Shown here: piece by piece, positions 1-3,992 of the stretch
Layout of the letters: each line of letters starts with the position of its first letter
Numbering within the stretch: the first letter of the stretch is position 1
DNA from: Chitinispirillales bacterium
GTDB lineage: Bacteria; Fibrobacterota; Chitinivibrionia; Chitinivibrionales; Chitinispirillaceae
Reading direction: 5' to 3'
Assembly: GCA_031254445.1 (NCBI GenBank)
Contig: JAIRUL010000232.1
Location: 1 to 6,033 of the forward strand
DNA length: 6,033 bases
Notes under the pieces: generated by a model
What the model was told of the DNA's origin: nothing
Database searches by the model: none
Seen by the model: only the letters and a program-made list of their open reading frames with translations
Position numbers and translations under genes: made by a program

Positions 1-14
1 CAAATTCTTTAAAT

Positions 15-194
15 CTTTTTCAGACGAAGCCTACGGCTTCATAACGTGTGGCGGCTAAAGCCGCCACACAAAGTCAACGTCAAAGTCAAAGGCGGCGGTG
101 TGGATGGTTTTGATGTTGACGTTGATGTTGACTTTGACTTTGTGTGGCGGCTCTGCGCCACACGTTATGAAGCCGTAGGCTTCGTCTGAAAAAG
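15..194. repeat. Long imperfect inverted repeat with 39-bp perfect outer arms
   Basis: Positions 15-53 are an exact reverse complement of 156-194 (39 bp). Inside these, 61-76 is an exact reverse complement of 135-150 (16 bp). The inner part is degenerate hexamers: AAGTCA/ACGTCA at 71-88 and TGATGT/TGACGT/TGACTT at 111-140. The whole 180 bp could form one long hairpin or cruciform. Each arm also holds smaller palindromes: GAAGCC-TAC-GGCTTC at 26-40, its partner at 169-183, a 10-bp stem with TAAA loop at 46-69, and an 8-bp stem at 142-163. No open reading frame fits here. It might be a small non-autonomous mobile repeat, a structured intergenic repeat or a transcript-end element; the sequence alone does not decide. 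Confidence 0.85.
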
Positions 195-233
195 CTTTAA
201 AAGATTTTTAGGCTTCGGCTTCGTCTGAAAAAG
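178..233 (+). repeat. 17-bp direct repeat (178-194 and 217-233)
   Basis: GGCTTCGTCTGAAAAAG occurs at 178-194 and again at 217-233, with a third, inverted copy at 15-31. The second direct copy lies outside the large palindrome, so the word is reused as a unit and is not merely the edge of the inverted repeat. Confidence 0.8.
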
Positions 234-272
234 ATTTTAAAGACTTTAAAGAATTTAAAGACTTTGACTTTA
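228..272. repeat. CTTTAAAG / AAAGTC low-complexity repeat
   Basis: AT-rich DNA made of overlapping TTTAAAG, AAAGACTTT and TTTGACTTT words, all close to self-complementary. The 15-mer at 257-271 recurs inverted at 6001-6015. No gene is visible. Confidence 0.65.
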
Positions 273-274
273 AA

Positions 275-298
275 GCCTTCGACCTTACGGTCTCAGGC
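275..298 (-). terminator. Possible transcription terminator of the histidine kinase unit
   Basis: Five bases past the kinase stop codon, the minus-strand transcript would read GCCT, GA, GACC, GTAA, GGTC, GA, AGGC. This gives two 4-bp GC-rich stem halves separated by a tandem G-A/G-A internal loop and capped by a GNRA-type tetraloop (GTAA), followed by TTTAAAG. Tandem GA mismatches are known to be stable in RNA. The T tract is only three bases, so termination efficiency is uncertain. Its placement directly after the gene is the main support. Confidence 0.45.
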
Positions 299-303
299 TA
301 TAG

Positions 304-2082
304 CTACCCCCCATAGTTTCCCACCAAATAATTCGCGACATACTCCTCCGTAAGCATCTCCCTGCGCTCCCCCTCCCCGTCCACCACGAACAGCGTCCCG
401 CAAGGCCCCTCTTCTATCGGCAGGACATTGATTTTTTTGCCTGCCCCCGCTCCTGCCTTCGCCTTAATCTCCGCGGCTTGCCGCGCGGCGGCCAGCACGG
501 CGAGGCCCAGAGACGAGTTGCGCGGCGCGAAGGCGGCGTCTTTCACCTTCTCGGCGATGTGGGGGATTATCTTTAGGTTCTTCAGTATGCTTAGGATGCC
601 GGCAGCGTCTTCCAAGCCGCTTTTGACCAGCATGACCTCCGACCTCGCCGCCTCGTAGGGCATGAGCTTTCCGGCGGGGATCATTATCTGCATCTGCATG
701 CCGTGCTTGCCGCCGCCTAGATGGTTTCTCGTGTATATGCTGATGTTGCCGTTGTGCGCCTCGACGATCGAGCGGATGACGCAGAGGCCAAGCCCCGTGC
801 CGCCGGCGCTTTGCTTCGTCGTGAAGAACGTTGTGAAGAAGTCTTTTAGGCGCGCGGCGTCGCAGCCGGCGCCGTCGTCTTCTATCACGATAAGCGCCAT
901 GGCGTTGTGGGCGTAGATCCTGACGCTTATCTCCTGCGCGCCGGCCTCGAATGCGTTTTTGAAAGCGTTGATGAAGACCCGCTCTAATTTCTCGGGGCTG
1001 CCGCTAATGAACGCCTTCCCCTGCGGCGCGGCGCAGTTTACGGAAATCTTGGAGGCCTGCTTGTGGAAATAAACGGATACGCACGAGCGCAGGCTCTGCG
1101 CGAGCTCTATCTCTTTGTCGCCGTGCATGACCTTCGACTTCGACAGCTCCAAAACGCTCATGCTGAACTCCTGCAGCTTGGCGGTCGTCTGCGCGATGTT
1201 GTCGACCATGGCGCGGTCTTTCTCGGCTATCTCCTTCGACCTCGCTAAAAGCGCCGCGTAGCCGGAGATGACCATCATGTAGTTCTTGATCTCGTGGTTG
1301 ATGAACGCGCTCGACTGGCCGAGCTCCCGCAGGGGCTTTGTCGCCTCTAGGTCGCGGTACGCCTCGCGCAGGCTGCCTAGCGACGCGTTCTGCTCCGCCA
1401 CCACCGCCGTGAACTTGTTGAATATCGTCATGGTGCCGATGATGCAGTACCCGAGCGTGCCGAGCGTGCCGAGAATCGCGTACCCGGAGATGTCGAAGCC
1501 TATCAGCCGGAAAAACGAGGCGGCGATGGTCGAGTACGAGAGGGCGATAACCGCGAAGCCGTAGAAGAGGACAAGCCCGCAGAGCTGTATCGCCCGCATC
1601 GCCTTTTGCAGCGCCGAGGCGCAGTGCAGGAGGTTCGTGAGGTGCAGGTAGAGCAGGTACGTGAGCGTGGCTATGAGGTACGGCTCGAAGAGGAACGAGT
1701 ACAAGGCGGTCGCAGCGATGGCGCCGTTCGCGTCCGCCGAGAGCATGACGCCGAGCATAAAGAGCGCGGAGAAGAGGCCTGCCGCAACGAAGAGCGACTT
1801 TATCACCAAGCGGTTCACCCTGCCCGATATGAGCATGATGTTCCAGACGAAGAGCGGCGTGAAGAACGCGGAGAGGACGTGCTGGACGAGTATCCACTCC
1901 ATAGAGACGCGCTCGCCGCGCATGATCCAAATGTCGACGGCGCAAAACAGCCCTATCAGAAGATTCCTGACCGCGAACACCAAGAGGTTGCGGTCGATCT
2001 TCGTCTTGAGCTCCAAAAAAATAAAAAAGATGCCTATCGCCATCAGCAATAGGCACAAAAACGTTGAAATGTCGTAAAGCAT
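304..2082 (-). CDS. Seven-helix membrane sensor histidine kinase with C-terminal extension
   Basis: Signal-transducing histidine autokinase of the inner membrane, 592 residues. Residues about 5-221 contain seven hydrophobic segments (5-24, 33-53, 62-85, 92-114, 121-147, 163-190, 201-221), resembling 7TM sensor regions; no periplasmic ligand domain is seen. The dimerization/phosphoacceptor helix has H263 in a HEIKN motif (H-E-x-x-N, as in HisKA kinases). The ATPase domain follows: N box with N372 and N376, G1 box DDGAG at 402-406, F box FFTTFFTTK at 415-423, and G2 box GGTGLGL at 427-433. All expected catalytic motifs are intact. Residues about 480-592 are an extra region with receiver-like strand/helix alternation but no clear phosphoacceptor aspartate, split by an Ala/Gly/Lys linker (536-550). 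A TAG codon directly precedes the start, which fixes the longest reading; the Shine-Dalgarno sequence is weak (GTGGG). It lies 56 bp after the zinc-motif gene and is probably cotranscribed. No response regulator is in the window and the signal is unknown. Confidence 0.93.
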   Translation of the reverse strand: MLYDISTFLCLLLMAIGIFFIFLELKTKIDRNLLVFAVRNLLIGLFCAVDIWIMRGERVSMEWILVQHVLSAFFTPLFVWNIMLISGRVNRLVIKSLFVAAGLFSALFMLGVMLSADANGAIAATALYSFLFEPYLIATLTYLLYLHLTNLLHCASALQKAMRAIQLCGLVLFYGFAVIALSYSTIAASFFRLIGFDISGYAILGTLGTLGYCIIGTMTIFNKFTAVVAEQNASLGSLREAYRDLEATKPLRELGQSSAFINHEIKNYMMVISGYAALLARSKEIAEKDRAMVDNIAQTTAKLQEFSMSVLELSKSKVMHGDKEIELAQSLRSCVSVYFHKQASKISVNCAAPQGKAFISGSPEKLERVFINAFKNAFEAGAQEISVRIYAHNAMALIVIEDDGAGCDAARLKDFFTTFFTTKQSAGGTGLGLCVIRSIVEAHNGNISIYTRNHLGGGKHGMQMQIMIPAGKLMPYEAARSEVMLVKSGLEDAAGILSILKNLKIIPHIAEKVKDAAFAPRNSSLGLAVLAAARQAAEIKAKAGAGAGKKINVLPIEEGPCGTLFVVDGEGERREMLTEEYVANYLVGNYGG

Positions 2083-2105
2083 CTAACCCACTTTTTAAGT
2101 CAAAT

Positions 2106-2144
2106 CCGGGGCGCGCCCGGGTGTTACGCGCATAGCGCCTATGC
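2106..2144 (-). other. Two hairpins in the spacer between the zinc-motif and kinase genes
   Basis: CCGGG at 2106-2110 pairs with CCCGG at 2116-2120 (5-nt loop), and GCATAG at 2130-2135 pairs with CTATGC at 2139-2144 (3-nt loop). The second overlaps the TAG stop of the upstream gene. Neither is followed by a T run in the minus-strand transcript, so I do not call a terminator. They could modulate readthrough or stabilise the mRNA between the two genes. Confidence 0.4.
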
Positions 2145-2609
2145 CACGTCGTCCCTGATAATCTCGTCGTCCGACGACGACGCCGCCGCTGTTTCCGCGC
2201 CGGTGTACTCTATCTCGGCGGTGTCGCTCTCGCTCTTCATCTGGTCGATAAGATCCTCGCGCCCTATCAGCTGCAGATGCCGGATCCGCTTGTACTCGTT
2301 GCGGTGCTCGGGGCAGTACTTGGGGTAGACGAACTGCCTCGGGTAGAGCTTCACCTCGAACTGGTGGTCGCAGCCCACGAGCTTGCAGTGCATAGCCGTC
2401 ATCGTGACCTCCGTGTAGGGGTGCTGGATCGTCTGGTTCTTTATGTTGACGTTCTCAGGCTTCGAGCGCTTTCGAATCCTGTACCGGTCTTGCCTGTGCT
2501 CCGTGCAATACTTGGAAATGTGGATACCGTAAAAAATCTTCCCGCAGCCCGGGTACTGGCACTTCTTCTCGCGCAGCTTTTGGCGGCGCCTAGATTTGGG
2601 TAGTTGCAT
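2139..2609 (-). CDS. Small basic protein with two zinc-knuckle-like CX4C...CX2H motifs, function unknown
   Basis: A 156-residue protein I do not recognise by family. It carries two paralogous cysteine/histidine modules. The first is C17-x4-C22-x12-C35-x2-H38; the second is C75-x4-C80-x18-C99-x2-H102. Each ends in K-Y-C-x-E-H-R and is followed by a basic stretch ending in R-I-R (about 39-46 and 103-110), so the repeat extends past the metal ligands and indicates internal duplication. Four ligands per module fit one structural zinc each. The N terminus is strongly basic (RRRQKLREKK) and the C-terminal 30 residues are acidic. This suggests nucleic-acid binding, but that is inference. The nearest Shine-Dalgarno candidate (GGAG at 2620-2623) sits 10 nt before the ATG, which is far. 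Translation may instead be coupled to the leader ORF at 2613-2666. The kinase gene follows after 56 bp on the same strand. Confidence 0.82.
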   Translation of the reverse strand: MQLPKSRRRQKLREKKCQYPGCGKIFYGIHISKYCTEHRQDRYRIRKRSKPENVNIKNQTIQHPYTEVTMTAMHCKLVGCDHQFEVKLYPRQFVYPKYCPEHRNEYKRIRHLQLIGREDLIDQMKSESDTAEIEYTGAETAAASSSDDEIIRDDVA

Positions 2610-2612
2610 AGG

Positions 2613-2666
2613 TCAGGAATCTCCGTTATGTGGATGGTGTATTGTGACCGAACGTGTCAACAGCAT
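2613..2666 (-). CDS. Candidate 17-residue leader peptide coupled to the zinc-motif gene
   Basis: ATG at 2666 to TGA at 2613 encodes MLLTRSVTIHHPHNGDS. It is preceded, 4 nt upstream, by the purine run GAGGAGGAGG (2671-2680), by far the best ribosome-binding sequence of this transcription unit. Its TGA is followed by a single CCT codon and then the ATG of the next gene, in the same frame, an arrangement suited to translational coupling by reinitiation. The proposed promoter would start RNA near 2692, just ahead of this site. It may instead be the true N terminus of the next protein, interrupted by a TGA through mutation or sequence error. No similarity to a known leader is recognised, though three of four residues at 10-13 are His. 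Confidence 0.5.
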   Translation of the reverse strand: MLLTRSVTIHHPHNGDS

Positions 2667-2670
2667 TCTG

Positions 2671-2680
2671 CCTCCTCCTC
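2671..2680 (-). promoter_or_regulatory. Strong Shine-Dalgarno sequence, misplaced relative to the main ORF
   Basis: On the minus strand this reads GAGGAGGAGG, several overlapping matches to the anti-Shine-Dalgarno target. It stands 4 nt before the leader ATG (2666) but 61 nt before the ATG of the zinc-motif gene, so it serves the leader ORF. Confidence 0.65.
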
Positions 2681-2698
2681 GCCAAACGATGATACGAT

Positions 2699-2727
2699 AA
2701 TATATGCGAAAATGGCGGAAAAAGCAA
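2699..2727 (-). promoter_or_regulatory. Candidate sigma70-type promoter for leader, zinc-motif and kinase genes
   Basis: Minus-strand -35 TTGCTT (2722-2727) and -10 TATATT (2699-2704), separated by 17 bp. The -10 matches 5 of 6 consensus bases and the -35 only 3 of 6. Transcription would begin near 2692, leaving about 12 nt before the strong ribosome-binding site, which is why I prefer it. Confidence 0.45.
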
Positions 2728-2738
2728 TAGCTAATTGC
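2724..2738. promoter_or_regulatory. Short inverted repeat between the divergent promoters, possible operator
   Basis: GCAAT (2724-2728) and ATTGC (2734-2738) form an inverted repeat around AGCTA. It overlaps the candidate minus-strand -35 and ends 6 bp before the candidate plus-strand -35, a position where one bound protein could affect both directions. Arms of 5 bp can arise by chance. Confidence 0.25.
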
Positions 2739-2744
2739 ACTTTT

Positions 2745-2774
2745 TTTACACAACGCCTCCGCAAGCGATAAAAT
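2745..2774 (+). promoter_or_regulatory. Candidate sigma70-type promoter for the STAS-MlaE gene
   Basis: -35 TTTACA (2745-2750) and -10 TAAAAT (2769-2774), each 5 of 6 to consensus, spaced 18 bp. The start would fall near 2781, giving a leader of about 100 nt. The region is AT-rich, so other -10 matches exist (for example TAAAAT at 2829-2834, whose -35 is poor). Confidence 0.4.
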
Positions 2775-2842
2775 AATGCCTGCAAGTCAATGATTTTTCA
2801 ATAGGTTACGCTATTTTGCCTAAAACTGTAAAATTTTTTGTT

Positions 2843-2865
2843 TTTTTGGCGGCAACCGCCAAAAA
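2843..2865. other. 10-bp stem-loop in the leader of the permease gene
   Basis: TTTTTGGCGG (2843-2852) pairs with CCGCCAAAAA (2856-2865) around a CAA loop, 18 nt before the ATG. On either strand the T run precedes the stem and the A run follows it, the reverse of an intrinsic terminator. A role in mRNA folding or protein binding near the start codon is possible. Confidence 0.6.
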
Positions 2866-2883
2866 TTAAGTATTTTCTATACT

Positions 2884-3948
2884 ATGGACAACCCGCGCAC
2901 AATCAAGGCCCCGCCCGCCCTAGACCGCTCATGGGTCTCCTCATGCGGCCTTTTGGCCGGCGTAAAAAAGGGGGGCCGCCTCACGCTCGACCTCTCCGAC
3001 ACGGCGAGGATAGACTCCGCGGGCGTCTGCTTCATAGAACTCCTGCGCAGGATGCACCGCGAGCACGGCGGCGAATTCACCGTGGCGGGCGCAAATAAGC
3101 GCATCGCCGGCCAGCTTATAAGCGAAAAAATGGCCCAAAAAGCCGCGTACGCCGAGCCGCCCGCCAAAGAAAACCCCGTCGCGCGCATAGGCGGCGGCGC
3201 CCACTCCGCCGCAAGCGCCGCCGTAGACGCGCTCTCCGTCTTCGCGGAGATGCTCTACTGGAGCACCGTAGGGCTCTTCAAGCGCCAAGACATGAAAAAG
3301 GGCGGCGTCTACGAGCAGATGTACCAGCTCGGATACAAGGCCGTGGGGATAATCGTCCTCCTGTCGTTCCTGATAGGCGTAGTCCTGTCGCTCCAAAGCG
3401 CCATGCAGCTCAGAACCCTCGGTATGGGGAACTTCCTAGTCCCGCTGATAGGCATCACCATGATACGCCAGATGGGCCCCCTGCTCACGGCCATCATCCT
3501 CGCCGGCCGCACCGGCAGCGCCACAACCGCCGAAATCGCCACCATGGTCGTCGGCGAAGAGATAGACGCCCTGCGCACAATGGGCATAAACCCCATGCAG
3601 TACGTCATGGCCCCCAAGTTTTGGGCGATCTCGCTCACGATGCCCCTGCTCTCCATACTTGCCACGGCCGCAGGCATCTTCGGCGGGTACGTCATCGCGC
3701 TCCTCTACTTAGACATGAGCACCTCGTTCTTCGCGCGCGAATTAGCCAAGGTAATAAAACTCGAACACGTGCTCGCCGGCTGCTTCAAGTCGATGGTCTT
3801 CTCGTGGCTCATAATCTGGGTGGGCTGCTACTTCGGCTTCAAAGTAAGGGGCGGCGCGGAAGCGGTGGGGCGGGAAACGACGTCGAGCGTGGTGGTGGGG
3901 ATATTCGTGATTATCGTCGCCAACGCGGTGTTTTCGTTTATTATGTAG
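2884..3948 (+). CDS. mlaE: MlaE-family lipid ABC-transporter permease with N-terminal STAS domain
   Basis: Inner-membrane permease of an MCE/Mla-type ABC transporter, which moves phospholipids or related lipids between inner and outer membrane with an MlaF-like ATPase and an MlaD-like MCE protein. Residues about 1-85 form a compact STAS domain with LTLDLSDTARIDSAG at 33-47; the D-S-A-G core is intact. In E. coli the equivalent role belongs to the separate protein MlaB. A linker (about 86-140) leads to the permease domain (about 140-354). There GPLLTAIILAGRTGSATTAE (198-217) and EEIDALRTMGINP (225-237) match the family signature, with membrane segments near 151-172, 249-275, 299-319 and 334-354. 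At 354 residues it is about 95 longer than a plain MlaE, which the STAS part explains. Family members usually read R-E-x-G-P where this has R-Q-M-G-P (Q196). No Shine-Dalgarno sequence precedes the ATG, and no upstream in-frame start exists back to the TAA at 2821. No mlaF or mlaD neighbours it. Confidence 0.93.
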   Translation: MDNPRTIKAPPALDRSWVSSCGLLAGVKKGGRLTLDLSDTARIDSAGVCFIELLRRMHREHGGEFTVAGANKRIAGQLISEKMAQKAAYAEPPAKENPVARIGGGAHSAASAAVDALSVFAEMLYWSTVGLFKRQDMKKGGVYEQMYQLGYKAVGIIVLLSFLIGVVLSLQSAMQLRTLGMGNFLVPLIGITMIRQMGPLLTAIILAGRTGSATTAEIATMVVGEEIDALRTMGINPMQYVMAPKFWAISLTMPLLSILATAAGIFGGYVIALLYLDMSTSFFARELAKVIKLEHVLAGCFKSMVFSWLIIWVGCYFGFKVRGGAEAVGRETTSSVVVGIFVIIVANAVFSFIM

Positions 3949-3981
3949 GGGCGGGGCGGACTGATGCGTCCGCGCCCGCCC
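3949..3981. terminator. Strong GC hairpin between convergent genes
   Basis: Starting at the base after the permease TAG, 3949-3961 pairs with 3968-3981 in 13 base pairs with one bulged G (3974) and a 6-nt loop. It sits in the 44-bp gap between two converging genes, where a bidirectional stop is expected. There is no T tract on either side, so it may instead act as an mRNA 3'-end stabiliser or as a pause site combined with Rho. Confidence 0.5.
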
Positions 3982-3992
3982 GATGCTGCGCG

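Noticed and set aside
15..194. CRISPR array or repeat-spacer unit
   Set aside because: The copies are in inverted orientation with palindromic content and only one pair; there are no regularly spaced direct repeats with unique spacers and no cas genes.
15..194. Insertion sequence ends
   Set aside because: The space between the arms is too short for a transposase and is filled with hexamer repeats; no flanking target duplication is evident. A non-autonomous element stays possible but unproven.
1004..2056. A 350-codon open frame overlapping the histidine kinase on the same strand
   Set aside because: Its translation is dominated by Arg, His, Ala and Leu with no domain pattern, typical of an out-of-frame reading of GC-rich DNA, while the overlapping frame has every kinase motif.
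2613..2615. TGA reassigned to a sense codon, making leader and zinc-motif gene one protein
   Set aside because: TGA also ends the pilin-like gene (3993-3995), and nothing else in the window points to an altered code. Mutation, error or a true leader is simpler.
2843..2865. Stem-loop as a Rho-independent terminator
   Set aside because: In both directions the T tract lies before the stem and the A tract after it, the opposite of what a terminator needs.
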